Shown here: piece by piece, positions 1-9,417 of the stretch
Position numbering within the stretch: the first letter of the stretch is position 1
Layout: every line of letters begins with the position of its first letter
Source: Gynuella sp050296195
Lineage (GTDB): Bacteria; Pseudomonadota; Gammaproteobacteria; Pseudomonadales; Natronospirillaceae
Strand: one strand, 5' to 3'
NCBI RefSeq assembly: GCF_050296195.1
Contig: NZ_JBNKRB010000006.1
DNA length: 64,000 nucleotides
Notes under the pieces: model-generated
Databases searched by the model: none
Told to the model about the DNA's origin: nothing
The model's input: only the letters and a program-made list of their open reading frames with translations
Translations under genes and position numbers: made by a program

Positions 1-267
1 GTCTGGAGCGGAGTAGCTGTCTGTGAACGTGTATTCCAGGTCAACAATTGTGGCCACCGTAGGAAATAGACTATAGGTCTGAAAAAGGTCTCTCTGACCA
101 GCATCAATCGTCAATGCAGGATCAGGGGCATAAGTGGATACTTCAACTTCCTTACTGGTCAGTTCGATATCGTATCTTGAGGTATTGTGAACAGTGACAT
201 TGACTTCAGCCAATACATTGGTCGCCAGCAGTAACGCTCCCAATCCTATTAACGTTTTTTTGAACAT
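1..267 (-). CDS. Secreted hypothetical protein (partial, N-terminus only)
   Basis: The reading frame opens at an ATG at 267 and runs off the left edge. The first 21 or so residues form a typical signal peptide: a Lys-rich start, a hydrophobic stretch and an Ala cleavage region ending VLA-EV. The mature part begins with beta-strand-like sequence. A purine-rich ribosome site lies just upstream. I do not recognise the family; the visible 89 residues suggest a small periplasmic or outer-membrane beta-rich protein. Confidence 0.6.
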   Translation of the reverse strand, partial: MFKKTLIGLGALLLATNVLAEVNVTVHNTSRYDIELTSKEVEVSTYAPDPALTIDAGQRDLFQTYSLFPTVATIVDLEYTFTDSYSAPD

Positions 268-276
268 ACATACTCC

Positions 277-669
277 TTAAGTATTTTTAGAAAAATAGTT
301 ACCAGGTTGGTAACCATCGAAAAATCCGAGCTTTCCCTCGCTGTCTTGCTGCAAACCCAACGACAGGCCTTTCAAATCATCGACAGAAATTGTATGACCA
401 ATCAGATCGGTTGAGAGCCCCAGTTGTGACCCCAGCTGACCAAGATCTTTTTCCAGCATTGGCAGAATCTCTGTTTTCAACTTACTGACCGCATTTGAAT
501 AACGCTCACGCTGCTCAGGAGTGTCTGCAGAATCAGCAAGTTGCTGAAATTGAGTAATACCTTCTTTTGCTCCCTGGACATCCCCTACACGCATGTTGTA
601 GCCAAAGAAAATATCCATCATGCCGTTTGAAATATTCATTTGAGATCTCTCCTGTGCTTGAGACATCAC
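277..669 (-). CDS. Hypothetical protein, 130 aa
   Basis: This is a complete frame just upstream of the secreted fragment on the same strand, with only nine bases between them, so the two may be co-transcribed. The protein is soluble and acidic. Its middle (about residues 35-85) is helical and rich in Gln, Glu and Leu. There is no signal peptide or membrane segment. I do not recognise the family. A second Met at residue 2 or 11 could be the true start. Confidence 0.55.
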   Translation of the reverse strand: MMSQAQERSQMNISNGMMDIFFGYNMRVGDVQGAKEGITQFQQLADSADTPEQRERYSNAVSKLKTEILPMLEKDLGQLGSQLGLSTDLIGHTISVDDLKGLSLGLQQDSEGKLGFFDGYQPGNYFSKNT

Positions 670-871
670 ATCAAAGGCAGTTTTTATGCCGTCAGTGTTT
701 TACAGGTTTTCAATCAGTCGATTCGTATATATTCGTGTTAAAAAACAAAGAGATAAGAGGCAATGATGATAGGTGAGATATGGGGGGACATGAACTCATA
801 CATTTTGATGAGAGCGGCAAATATGTGCCCCCTAAAGCAGATACTTACCGCTGATACACTAACCCGACCGG

Positions 872-2089
872 CTATTCAACAGCCATGGGTTGTGAGATGA
901 GGGTTATCTCTTTTTTACCTTGTATTTTTTTGATTTCCTGGCGAACACGCTTAACAGATGAGCTGCTGGTCAACACATGATACTCCAGGTCGAAACTTTG
1001 CATTGCTCCACCAGCCAACGTTTTCACCCGTCCCTGTTCACGTTCGATCTGCCGTGGATATGCATAACTGGTACCGGGTTCAATACCGGTTACATAGCCC
1101 TGTTTCACCGTATCCGTGTTTTTCCATAAGGTTAGCACTGGTAATTGTCGGGTATCGTATTTTACCGCTACCCCCTGATCACCTTTACGGTTGTGCAACA
1201 GTACTGTGGTCATCCCCTGATCATCAGCATACGGCACCAGATTGAAAACCATTTCATCAAAATTTTTGGTGGGTCCCAGATAGGTTTGCCAATCCTGCAG
1301 ACCATTGACGGCATAGTCATTGAAAGGTGAAATTTCTTTTACCGCAACTTCCACTTTGGCGCCCTGCTCCAAAATCGGAGCTCCGAAATTGCTGTGATAA
1401 ATGATCTGATAATCACGATCATAGTCACTGAGGTTGGTTAGCTCGTCATGTACTTTGACAGTTGTTTCACCAGGTACAACGGTTAAGGTTGTCCAGGTTT
1501 CCAGATTGCTGAATTTAAATGTGTTTTCCTTAATCAGCCCTTTGACGTGGATGGCATAAGGTGCCGTTTCATCAATGCTCACCATGACTTTAGAGGCTGG
1601 GGTATTACCTGCCCGGCCATGCAGGCTCATTAACCGGCCATTCTCTTCTCCGGGATGACCGGTCCACTCGAACCCACAACGTACCATCATTTCATTAAAA
1701 CCGTCGAGCCAACCAAGGCCGCCTCGCATATCCAGATTCATGTAAGCCGGATGAACAATCTCATCAACCGGGGAATTCCAGCCCAGACGAACATCGCCGC
1801 TGACAATTTCATAAATATCCATCCCCCGGGTTGGAATCAACGTCACTTTCAGATTGTCGGTCTGCACAGTAACGAGCGTACTGCCCTCTTGTTTGCCACC
1901 ATGGAGAGTCTTTTTGCTGACCATAAATTCCGGCGCTCCGGACATCCCCAGACTACGGTTTTCGACACTCCAGTCAGAGATCTCGATGTTGTTTTCGGTA
2001 TCGGTTAACACAATGTTTTTCGCCGCAGTGGCAGTCACAGGTAATGCTGCTGTGACCATCATTGTCAGCAATGCGGTGGTCATATTCAT
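872..2089 (-). CDS. Periplasmic aldose 1-epimerase-like protein (DUF4432 family)
   Basis: The 405-aa product begins with a signal peptide (about residues 1-22, ending ATA-AK), so the protein is probably exported. The body has the beta-sandwich pattern of galactose-mutarotase-like enzymes, including an IPTRGMDI segment near residue 86 and a conserved LHGRAGN segment near residue 155 that are typical of DUF4432. Family members bind sugars and are thought to interconvert aldose anomers or related sugars. The substrate cannot be told from the sequence. The gene stands alone, with about 200 bp on each side. Confidence 0.75.
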   Translation of the reverse strand: MNMTTALLTMMVTAALPVTATAAKNIVLTDTENNIEISDWSVENRSLGMSGAPEFMVSKKTLHGGKQEGSTLVTVQTDNLKVTLIPTRGMDIYEIVSGDVRLGWNSPVDEIVHPAYMNLDMRGGLGWLDGFNEMMVRCGFEWTGHPGEENGRLMSLHGRAGNTPASKVMVSIDETAPYAIHVKGLIKENTFKFSNLETWTTLTVVPGETTVKVHDELTNLSDYDRDYQIIYHSNFGAPILEQGAKVEVAVKEISPFNDYAVNGLQDWQTYLGPTKNFDEMVFNLVPYADDQGMTTVLLHNRKGDQGVAVKYDTRQLPVLTLWKNTDTVKQGYVTGIEPGTSYAYPRQIEREQGRVKTLAGGAMQSFDLEYHVLTSSSSVKRVRQEIKKIQGKKEITLISQPMAVE

Positions 2090-2297
2090 ATATTTGTCTC
2101 AGGTTATTGGTTTTGTTGGTGAAACGTTTCAGCAAAAATTTTATATAGAGTCAGCCGCTAAAAAACAAGAACCGAATCAAATAATTAGAAGGAGGGAATA
2201 CGTTTGCCATCATGCAATGATCTGTGCAGGTGCTATACGCAGTTCAGCAGAACATCCAGAGAAAATAACGGAAAAAAGGATACAAATTGGTCAAAGT

Positions 2298-3263
2298 TCA
2301 GAGACAACCACTCTGAAACCTGGCTTTGCCGGCCTTTTTGGCCACAAACAAAAGTCGGTCTGCCTGTTCAAAATAGTCCCAAAAATTCTGTTCAGGTAAC
2401 GGGCACCCTTGATATAAACCAATGCTGATAGAGCACTGGCCCAATTTTTCGCCGGGTAAGGTGATGGTCTTCACTATGTCGATCATACACCGTGCCATCT
2501 GACGTGATTGATCAAGAGAGGATCGTGGCAATACCACTACAAATTCATCGCCTCCATACCGGGCCAGGACATCGTCCGGCCCCAGGCATTCCCGTAATAC
2601 ATCCACAACTTGGTGCAACACCATATCTCCACCTTTATGGGTCAACTCGGTGTTGATATCTTTAAAATTATCGACATCCAGAACCAGCACGGCCAGCGGT
2701 GTCTGGCCATCGTTGTGAAAAAACAACGTTTGCTGGCTATCGAGATAACGGCGGTTGGGGATATTCAGAAAACTATCATAAATCAGCATATGTGCGAGTC
2801 GGGCACGCTCTTCTTCAAGCAGCTGCTGCAACCGGCGTTCTTCAGTGATATCACGATCAACACCAATGTAGAATCCGGGCTGGTCATTGTCTGATCGGTA
2901 TACCATGGTACCCAGATTGGATATCCACCGATAGCACTGACCTTTCACCTGAAAACGATAGGTCGCTTCAAATACATCGCACTTTCCGGTCATAACATCC
3001 TGCCACTGCCGCCGTATTACTTCACGATCTTCCGGGTGGATATATTCCAGCCAACCGTAGAGGTCATGCTCAGATTCAGCACCGGCCTGATCCGGAAGCA
3101 GCGATGCAGTAATACGTTTACTGTCCGGACGATGATCAACCACGAACACATTTACCCTGGCCATTGCTTCCGCAACTTTCGGATTATCGAATAGAACTTC
3201 AGCGATTCTGGCCTTAATGATCTCCATTTCTTCGGCCTTATCTGTCATCTTATTCATGGGCAA
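2298..3263 (-). CDS. PAS-GGDEF diguanylate cyclase
   Basis: The 321-aa protein has an N-terminal PAS fold (about residues 20-140) ending in a PAC-type GVDRDITEERRL segment, a short coiled linker, then a GGDEF domain (about 150-315) with the intact signature RYGGDEFVVV. The intact signature predicts synthesis of cyclic di-GMP from GTP. No RxxD inhibitory site is seen five residues before GGDEF, so product inhibition may be absent. There is no membrane segment, so the PAS domain should sense a cytoplasmic signal. It is paralogous to the next gene upstream on the same strand. Confidence 0.9.
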   Translation of the reverse strand: MPMNKMTDKAEEMEIIKARIAEVLFDNPKVAEAMARVNVFVVDHRPDSKRITASLLPDQAGAESEHDLYGWLEYIHPEDREVIRRQWQDVMTGKCDVFEATYRFQVKGQCYRWISNLGTMVYRSDNDQPGFYIGVDRDITEERRLQQLLEEERARLAHMLIYDSFLNIPNRRYLDSQQTLFFHNDGQTPLAVLVLDVDNFKDINTELTHKGGDMVLHQVVDVLRECLGPDDVLARYGGDEFVVVLPRSSLDQSRQMARCMIDIVKTITLPGEKLGQCSISIGLYQGCPLPEQNFWDYFEQADRLLFVAKKAGKARFQSGCL

Positions 3264-3438
3264 AATTAGTACAACGCGATCTTATAAGCATAGATAACAA
3301 TATCTCTGACCGCTATACCCAACTGACAAATTTCGTAAACATGGAAACTTTTTTTATTTTGTCAAACAAACTAATGATTTGTCACATGACAGATTTATAT
3401 GACGCTTAAATTGACGAACAAGCGTGAAGACTGGAAAA

Positions 3439-4386
3439 CTACAACGTACCACTGATAACTTTGGCTTTACCCTGTTTTTTGGCTTCGAAAAGCAGCTTGT
3501 CGGCCTCACCAAAATAATCCCAGAAACCGACATCCAGATCAGGATTTCCTTCGCATAACCCAATACTGATGGAGAGTTTATAGTCATCTATCGACAATGG
3601 AGCACTGGCTACAGCATCCAACATGTTAGCGGCAATGTCATGCACCCTTCCGGAATTTGAACCTGGAACGACCACAACAAATTCATCACCACCATAGCGA
3701 GCCAGAATATCGCTTGAACCCAGACACTTTTGCACTCGCTCAACCACCATCTGCAGCACTTCATCCCCACCTTTATGGGTCAGAATGGTATTCAGCTGTT
3801 TGAAGTCATCGATATCAAACACCATCACTGCATTGTGGGTTTCACCATCGTTGATAAAAAAACGGAACTGCTCCGAATCCAGATAACGACGATTGGGAAT
3901 ATTCAGAAAATCATCCAACACAATCTGCTGTGCCAGTTTGGCTCTTTCCTCTTCCAGCAACTGCTGCAACAGGCGCTCTTCGGTGACATCACGGTCTGCA
4001 CCGATATAAAGACTGGGGCGGCCATCATAGTAGCGATACACCATGGTGCCAATATGAGAAATCCAGCGATACTCACCATTCACCTGGAAACGAAAGACTT
4101 CGTCAAAAACATCCTCATTACCATAAACCACTTTCTGCCACTTGTACCTGACCCGGTCCAGATCCTCTGGATGAACCAGCTCAAGCCATTTCTGCGCATC
4201 TTTTCTGGACCGCTCCCATTGTTGAGGAACCAACGACGGAGACACATGAACAATCTCCTCGCCATGATCAACCACAAATACATGCACGCGAGACATTGCA
4301 GCAGCAATTCCAGGATCATCGAACAATACTTGCAATGCTTTGGCTTTACTTTCCGCAAGATCTTTTACACTTTTTTCCTCATTCAT
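3439..4386 (-). CDS. PAS-GGDEF diguanylate cyclase, paralogue of the neighbouring gene
   Basis: It has the same architecture as the protein at 2298-3263: a PAS domain with a GADRDVTEERLL segment, then GGDEF with an intact RYGGDEFVVV signature and no RxxD site upstream. I place the start at the Met of MNEEKS, because it aligns with the paralogue's N-terminus; the frame extends nine codons further upstream to 4413. The two genes look like a tandem duplication. Divergence is strongest at the N-terminus and in the last 60 residues. Confidence 0.9.
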   Translation of the reverse strand: MNEEKSVKDLAESKAKALQVLFDDPGIAAAMSRVHVFVVDHGEEIVHVSPSLVPQQWERSRKDAQKWLELVHPEDLDRVRYKWQKVVYGNEDVFDEVFRFQVNGEYRWISHIGTMVYRYYDGRPSLYIGADRDVTEERLLQQLLEEERAKLAQQIVLDDFLNIPNRRYLDSEQFRFFINDGETHNAVMVFDIDDFKQLNTILTHKGGDEVLQMVVERVQKCLGSSDILARYGGDEFVVVVPGSNSGRVHDIAANMLDAVASAPLSIDDYKLSISIGLCEGNPDLDVGFWDYFGEADKLLFEAKKQGKAKVISGTL

Positions 4387-4770
4387 GAGTACTCTAACCC
4401 ATCTCACATGCATTAATGGAAACTGAGAATGCCATTCGCCCGTTTATCATGATATACACAATATAGCTGTTCAGAAGAACTCTACAGCCAGAATGGCAGC
4501 CTGTTCGAACCTTACATTCATACAAAAGTACCACCCCATTAACCAAAGAATCATTTATGTCCGGTTAACAGCATGATGCAGAAATCATCACAAGCTCAGG
4601 AAAATCCAAGGGTTTCACACAATATTGCCAGATTTTTCGGAGCGATAATCACAGAAATTTATTTGCTTGCCGGGTTAATGGCCACCACGTTCCTAATTTT
4701 TTAAAACGCTGCCGATGGTCAACAAAATTTATGATGACCACCTCAACGATCCGATCAATATCATCCAGAT
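4387..4770. other. Intergenic stretch without a supported gene
   Basis: About 380 bp separate the second PAS-GGDEF gene from the end of the DUF1244 gene. The short frames here overlap real genes or lack ribosome sites. The stretch should hold the promoter of the PAS-GGDEF gene and the downstream region of the dapB-side operon. I see no convincing terminator hairpin with a T-run and no repeat. Confidence 0.5.
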
Positions 4771-5058
4771 CTACGATTGCTGCTGAAATTTCGCGAGCTG
4801 TTCTGGTGTTGCTTCCTGTTGATATTTGTCCTTCCATTCATTGTAAGGCATGCCGTAAACAATTTCCCGGGCCTCATCATAATTCATTGATACCCCTTCC
4901 TGTTCGGCTGCAGCAACATACCATTTGGCCAGACAGTTACGACAAAATCCTGCCAGGTTCATCAGTTCGATATTCTGTACATCTTTACGACTGTCCAAAT
5001 GTTCCAACAACCGTCGAAATACAGCAGCTTCTATCTCTTTATTCTGTGTCACTGACAT
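4771..5058 (-). CDS. DUF1244 family protein
   Basis: This is a small 95-aa soluble protein with the family's conserved GFCRNCLAKWY segment (about residues 36-46) and a C-terminal YDEAREIVYGMPY helix. The length is normal for DUF1244, a compact helical family of unknown role. It lies three bases downstream of dapB on the same strand and is likely co-transcribed with rph and dapB. Confidence 0.85.
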   Translation of the reverse strand: MSVTQNKEIEAAVFRRLLEHLDSRKDVQNIELMNLAGFCRNCLAKWYVAAAEQEGVSMNYDEAREIVYGMPYNEWKDKYQQEATPEQLAKFQQQS

Positions 5059-5061
5059 AAC

Positions 5062-5793
5062 TTAATCCAATAAATGCTCAAGACCATACAGCAGTTGTTC
5101 ACGACTGCCGACTTTTTTGCACGCCAGGCATACACCCGGCATAAACGACTCCCGGTGCTGGGAGTTATGCTCAATTTTCAATGTTTCGCTGAGACCACCA
5201 AAAAACACGGTTTGCTGAGCGACCACTCCAGGCAGGCGAACAGCATGAACAGGCACCTCATGCAGGCTGGCACCCCGAGCACCCGTGAGCAGCTCTTTAT
5301 GACTGGTCGGAGTTGTTGCACTCACCCGGGCCTGGGCGATCAGCTCCGCGGTACGAATAGCAGTACCGGATGGACTTTCCTCTTTTTGCGGACTGTGGGC
5401 TTCAATCACTTCCACATCTGGCAAATACTTTGCCGCCAGTGCCGAAAACTTCATCATCAATACCGCGCCTAACGAAAAATTCGGAGCGATCAGACCACCC
5501 AGTTTTTGTTCCGCCGCCAGTGCCTGCAATTCTTCCACCTGATGCTGTTGAAAGCCGGAAGTGCCTATGACCGGCGAGACACCCGCAGCAATAATGGTCT
5601 TGGCATTTTCAAACCCGATAGAGGCGATAGTGAAATCGACGACCACATCGGGTTTAATTTCAGCAATTCTCGCGGCCAGATCATCCTCCCGGTCCGTTCC
5701 ACCCACAAACTCCAGGTCGGCATCCTGGCTGACCGCCTTGACCACTTCTGACCCCATGCGACCCTGGGCGCCATTCACCATCACTCTGATCAT
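5062..5793 (-). CDS. dapB: 4-hydroxy-tetrahydrodipicolinate reductase
   Basis: The enzyme reduces the dihydrodipicolinate precursor with NAD(P)H in lysine and diaminopimelate synthesis. The N-terminal nucleotide-binding loop reads GAQGRMG (residues 8-14). The substrate-binding segment KEESPSGTA lies near residue 137, preceded by EAH, which supplies the catalytic His region. The second His of the usual HH pair is replaced by Ser. At 243 aa it is about 30 residues shorter than the E. coli enzyme. It follows rph with a gap of six bases, suggesting one operon rph-dapB-DUF1244. Confidence 0.93.
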   Translation of the reverse strand: MIRVMVNGAQGRMGSEVVKAVSQDADLEFVGGTDREDDLAARIAEIKPDVVVDFTIASIGFENAKTIIAAGVSPVIGTSGFQQHQVEELQALAAEQKLGGLIAPNFSLGAVLMMKFSALAAKYLPDVEVIEAHSPQKEESPSGTAIRTAELIAQARVSATTPTSHKELLTGARGASLHEVPVHAVRLPGVVAQQTVFFGGLSETLKIEHNSQHRESFMPGVCLACKKVGSREQLLYGLEHLLD

Positions 5794-5799
5794 GTTCTG

Positions 5800-6522
5800 T
5801 TACTCCTCAGTCGCCAAAGCCTGCTGCTGTAATTCATTCAGGGTCTGAATCCCCTGGCGGGCGAGTCCCAACATGCCATTCAAATGTGCTTCCGTGAATG
5901 GTTCTGCTTCTGCGGTTCCCTGGATTTCCACAAAACCACCCGCAGATGTCATGATGACATTCATGTCGGTATCGGCAGCTGAATCCTCGGGATAATCCAG
6001 ATCCAACACCGGCGTGCCCTGATAAACCCCAACGGAGACCGCTGCTACCAAGTGCAACAATGGATCAGCCTTGATCATCTTTTCACGCTGCATGTACCGC
6101 AAAGCATCTACCAGCGCCACGCAGCCACCGGTAATGGCCGCAGTACGAGTACCTCCATCGGCCTGAATGACATCACAATCGATAGTGATGGAATTTTCGC
6201 CAAGCTTTTGCAGATCCACCGCCGCTCTTAACGCGCGGCCAATCAAACGACCAATTTCAATGGTTCTGCCCTGCTGTTTGCCACGCGCAGCTTCACGGTC
6301 ATTACGGCTGCCGGTGGCTCTGGGCAACATACCGTATTCCGCAGTCACCCAACCCCGACCTTCACCTTTGAGGAACCTTGGCACACCCTCAGACACCGAT
6401 GCCGTGCAAATCACTTTGGTATTGCCAAACTCAACCAATACCGACCCTTCAGCATGCATGGTGTAATGACGGGTAATGTTGACTGTTCTGAGTTGATCCG
6501 GTTGACGACCACTAGGGCGCAT
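5800..6522 (-). CDS. rph: Ribonuclease PH
   Basis: This is a phosphorolytic 3' exoribonuclease that trims tRNA 3' ends. The 240-aa length and the family segments MRPSGR at the start, GWVTAEYGMLPRATGSR around residue 57, and DCDVIQADGGTRTAAITG around residue 115 are all intact. It is divergent from yicC, a pairing common in Gammaproteobacteria, with about 110 bp for two promoters. Confidence 0.96.
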   Translation of the reverse strand: MRPSGRQPDQLRTVNITRHYTMHAEGSVLVEFGNTKVICTASVSEGVPRFLKGEGRGWVTAEYGMLPRATGSRNDREAARGKQQGRTIEIGRLIGRALRAAVDLQKLGENSITIDCDVIQADGGTRTAAITGGCVALVDALRYMQREKMIKADPLLHLVAAVSVGVYQGTPVLDLDYPEDSAADTDMNVIMTSAGGFVEIQGTAEAEPFTEAHLNGMLGLARQGIQTLNELQQQALATEE

Positions 6523-6633
6523 TGACTTCTCCTATCGGAATGTATGAGGGGCGGGAATTGTAGCTTAGTGACGCTATGGGTGTTAAGGAATAACCGGTAT
6601 ACTGCCGCGCTGATCCGTCTTTGGGAAAGCATT

Positions 6634-7500
6634 ATGATACTGAGTATGACGGGCTTTGCCCGCAAAGAAACATCCGATACATGGGGGACTCTGTCACTCG
6701 AAATCAAAGCCGTGAATCATCGCTACCTGGAAACCTGGTTCCGCCTTCCCGACAGCCTGCGCATGGCGGAAATCCCATTGCGCGAGCGTATCAAGAAAAA
6801 ACTCAGCCGTGGCAAAGTGGAAGTACAGGTTCGTTTCAGCCCCCAGACCCAAACCAGCAACCAGCTCAACGTCAACACCCAGCTCGTCCATGATCTGAAC
6901 CAGGCCATCGAGCAGATCAAAACCATCATTCCCCAGTCGTCCAACGTCAATCCACTAAACATTCTGCAATGGCCCGGCGTTGTCGCAGAACAGGCCCTGG
7001 ACCCCGAACAACTTCAGGCCGAACTGTTCAAACTGCTCGACAACGCCCTTGACGACCTGCTCGCACACCGGGCCCGCGAAGGAACCGAACTGGCCCAGGC
7101 CATCGAAGAACGCCTGCAACTGATCAGCGCCATTGTTTCCGAAGTAAGAGCTCGCTTACCGGAAATCATTGAAGAACAAAGGGCCAACCTGAAAACCAAA
7201 GTGGGCGAACTGATCGAACAAGTAGATCCACAGCGACTGGAACAGGAAATCGTAATGCTGGCCCAAAAGATCGACGTAGCCGAAGAACTCGACCGCCTCG
7301 ATGCCCACGTCCAGGAAACCCGCCACGTCCTCACCCAAAAAGGCTCCGTCGGCCGCCGCCTCGACTTCCTCATGCAGGAATTCAACCGCGAAGCCAACAC
7401 CCTGTCATCCAAATCCATCCTGGCCGAAACCACCAAAAAAGCCGTGGATCTGAAGGTGTATATTGAACAGATGCGGGAGCAGATTCAGAATATTGAATAA
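6634..7500 (+). CDS. yicC: YicC family endoribonuclease
   Basis: The 288-aa protein starts at ATG 6634, giving the family N-terminus MILSMTGFARKE. The C-terminus keeps the conserved GRRLDFLMQEFNREANTLSSK and ends MREQIQNIE. YicC proteins are endoribonucleases linked to RNA turnover and stationary-phase survival. The last 23 bases are the left attachment site of the mobile element that follows, so the intact 3' end was regenerated by integration. Confidence 0.95.
   Translation: MILSMTGFARKETSDTWGTLSLEIKAVNHRYLETWFRLPDSLRMAEIPLRERIKKKLSRGKVEVQVRFSPQTQTSNQLNVNTQLVHDLNQAIEQIKTIIPQSSNVNPLNILQWPGVVAEQALDPEQLQAELFKLLDNALDDLLAHRAREGTELAQAIEERLQLISAIVSEVRARLPEIIEEQRANLKTKVGELIEQVDPQRLEQEIVMLAQKIDVAEELDRLDAHVQETRHVLTQKGSVGRRLDFLMQEFNREANTLSSKSILAETTKKAVDLKVYIEQMREQIQNIE
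7477..7499 (+). other. attL: attachment repeat at the 3' end of yicC
   Basis: The 23 bases ending one base before the yicC stop codon's last base are repeated at 39306-39328 with a single T-to-C change; the shared centre is GAGCAGATTCAGAATAT. An integrase gene starts 170 bp inside. Insertion into the end of a conserved gene with an identity block that restores it is typical of P4-type integrases. Confidence 0.85.
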
Positions 7501-7539
7501 TTTTCTCTTGTTTTCCAAAGCTTTCCAATACTTATCAAC

Positions 7540-7562
7540 GCCCTGATTTATCAGGGCTTTTT
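7540..7562 (+). terminator. Rho-independent terminator after yicC
   Basis: A seven-base-pair stem, GCCCTGA paired with TCAGGGC around the loop TTTA, is followed by a run of five T. It lies 40 bp after the yicC stop, just inside the element, so the element supplies the terminator. Confidence 0.8.
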
Positions 7563-7607
7563 ATTTCCAACCTGTTCTTGTACGTTTCAATCTGTTTCAT
7601 CCAAGCG

Positions 7608-7660
7608 GTGAGTTAACTGGTGAGTAATGCCTCGCTATACTTGCATCAAATGGTGAGTAT
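7608..7660 (+). repeat. GGTGAGT direct repeats beside attL
   Basis: Three copies of GGTGAGTWA/T begin at 7608, 7619 and 7652, between attL and the integrase start. Related copies lie just inside attR (39216, 39228). Short direct repeats beside the core site are typical arm-type sites of tyrosine recombinases; that role is inferred. Confidence 0.5.
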
Positions 7661-7671
7661 TTGGAGGTCAT

Positions 7672-8889
7672 GTGGCATCTATGACAGCAAAGCAGGTGGC
7701 CGCACTTGCAAAATCAGGTGAACCAATTAGAAAGTCCGACGGAAAAGGACTCTACTTTGTCGTTCCAGATTCAGGAGCGCCCTATTGGGCCCTTCGATAT
7801 AGTGGCAACGGCAAACGTAAACAAATGACTCTGGGGCAGTACCCTGGTATGTCGTTGGCCGATGCAAGATCAGAAGCCGAAGTGTTTAAACGTGACTTAA
7901 GGCAAGGCGTAGATCCCCTCATTGCAAAACAGCGTCAAAAGTGGACTGGTATCATATCGGTCGATGATTTATTTGAGGATTGGTATAAAAACGATTTAGA
8001 GCCAAGGCTAAAGCATCCCAACATTCCAGCGCGAATATATCGGAAGGAGATTAAGCCAGTCATCGGCGAGTTTAAAATCCAGGAAGTAACGGCTCTGGAT
8101 GTTCGAGAGATAATTCAAAGAGTTAGGGATAGTGGCCGTTTGACCATTGCCAATGACACTCTGGGTTACATGAAGCAACTTTTCAAGCACGCATTAAAGC
8201 TTGAGCTAACCGCTAATAATCCCGCTGCACCTTTCACAATAAACGATGCTGGAGGGCTCGAAAAAACTCGTAAGCGAGCATTAGAGCTAAATGAAATAGA
8301 GAAAATATTTAAAGTATTTCGTAGTCATCTCAACAGTTTTGGTAGAGAGAACTATTTGTTGTGCTGCCTCTTCTTGGTACTAGGTAATAGGAAGAGTGAA
8401 CTGTGTGAGGCTCCCTGGGCAGAGTTCGACCTAGAGGAATCTGTCTGGCATATCCCAGAATGGCGGGTAAAGACAGGCATCGCTATATCTATTCCCCTGC
8501 CAAGCCAGGCAATAACATGGCTCACCGAGCTAAAAGTAAGATCGATGGGTTCTGAATACGTTTTTCCAGCCCGACGCCGAAGCAGTCTATTACATATGGG
8601 GCCTGACACCCTGAATAGCGCAATCTCAAAGTTGTTTGGACGAGAAGCTGGGAGGAAGGTCCAGCCACCCAACGTAATGGGTGATATCGAGCATTTTACA
8701 GTACATGACTTACGGCGAACATTCAGGAGTCTCGCTGCATCAGTAGGAACACCAAACCACGTCGCTCGGCTATGCATCAATCACCGGCAGGGAGGTGTAG
8801 ACGGTATATATGATCGGTATGAGTACTTTGAAGAACGGAAAGTTGCACACCAGAAAGTCGCCGATATGTTAGCTAAGTACTTAGAGTGA
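7672..8889 (+). CDS. P4-type tyrosine integrase
   Basis: The 405-aa recombinase should catalyse insertion and excision at the yicC site. The N-terminal DUF4102-type arm-binding domain (about 1-95) contains TLGQYPGMSLADAR. The C-terminal catalytic domain has GNRKSELCEAPW (first Arg region), HDLRRTFRS (His-x-x-Arg), an LCINHRQ segment (His) and IYDRYEYFEER with the nucleophilic Tyr. A GTG start at 7672 is preferred because GGAGG lies six bases before it; the ATG three codons later is too distant. It is closely related to the broken integrase at 39703-41059. Confidence 0.95.
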   Translation: MASMTAKQVAALAKSGEPIRKSDGKGLYFVVPDSGAPYWALRYSGNGKRKQMTLGQYPGMSLADARSEAEVFKRDLRQGVDPLIAKQRQKWTGIISVDDLFEDWYKNDLEPRLKHPNIPARIYRKEIKPVIGEFKIQEVTALDVREIIQRVRDSGRLTIANDTLGYMKQLFKHALKLELTANNPAAPFTINDAGGLEKTRKRALELNEIEKIFKVFRSHLNSFGRENYLLCCLFLVLGNRKSELCEAPWAEFDLEESVWHIPEWRVKTGIAISIPLPSQAITWLTELKVRSMGSEYVFPARRRSSLLHMGPDTLNSAISKLFGREAGRKVQPPNVMGDIEHFTVHDLRRTFRSLAASVGTPNHVARLCINHRQGGVDGIYDRYEYFEERKVAHQKVADMLAKYLE

Positions 8890-8952
8890 TGACTAAAAGC
8901 CCATGGACAAAACCAACTACATGTTGATAGACTTGACATAGACGGAGGATAT

Positions 8953-9417
8953 ATGTATAGAGCGATAGATATAGCAAATTGGTTTATAAATCAATTTGAT
9001 AAAGAGTCTGGCGATGTCGTGACTCACTTGAAAATCCAAAAGCTGCTTTACTATGCAGAGGCGTGGACTCAACTGTTATTAGATAAAAACCTTTTTAAAG
9101 AAGACATTGAGGCGTGGGCTCATGGGCCAGTGGTTCGTGAAGTGTTCAATGAGTTTAGAGATTGTGGATGGGAACCTTTAACAATGACAGACGCATTAAT
9201 CGAGATTGATGCGGAAGTTGAAGATGTTCTTTTGCAAGTGATGAGTGCATATGGTGAGGCATCGGCTAAAACACTTGAGAATATGACTCACAAAGACAGA
9301 CCTTGGATAGATGCTCGTGGCAGTCTGGCTCCAGAGGCCCGCTGTAATAACGTCATCCCAAAGCCTAGCATCAAAGCTTACTTTTCTGAAAAATACGGTG
9401 ACCAGCTAAATGGGTAA
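8953..9417 (+). CDS. Panacea-domain (DUF4065) antitoxin
   Basis: The 154-aa protein matches the Panacea/DUF4065 pattern: an opening DIANWFINQ segment, KLLYYAEAW near residue 36, AWAHGPVVREVF near 58 and a final KAYF segment. Panacea proteins act as antitoxins for many unrelated toxins (PanAT systems) and some serve as protease adaptors. A good GGAGG site precedes the start. The gene overlaps the next one by eight bases, as expected for a toxin-antitoxin pair. Confidence 0.8.
   Translation: MYRAIDIANWFINQFDKESGDVVTHLKIQKLLYYAEAWTQLLLDKNLFKEDIEAWAHGPVVREVFNEFRDCGWEPLTMTDALIEIDAEVEDVLLQVMSAYGEASAKTLENMTHKDRPWIDARGSLAPEARCNNVIPKPSIKAYFSEKYGDQLNG

Noticed and set aside
4649..4837. 62-aa minus-strand protein
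   Set aside because: It overlaps the DUF1244 coding end in another frame and has no ribosome site or recognisable features.
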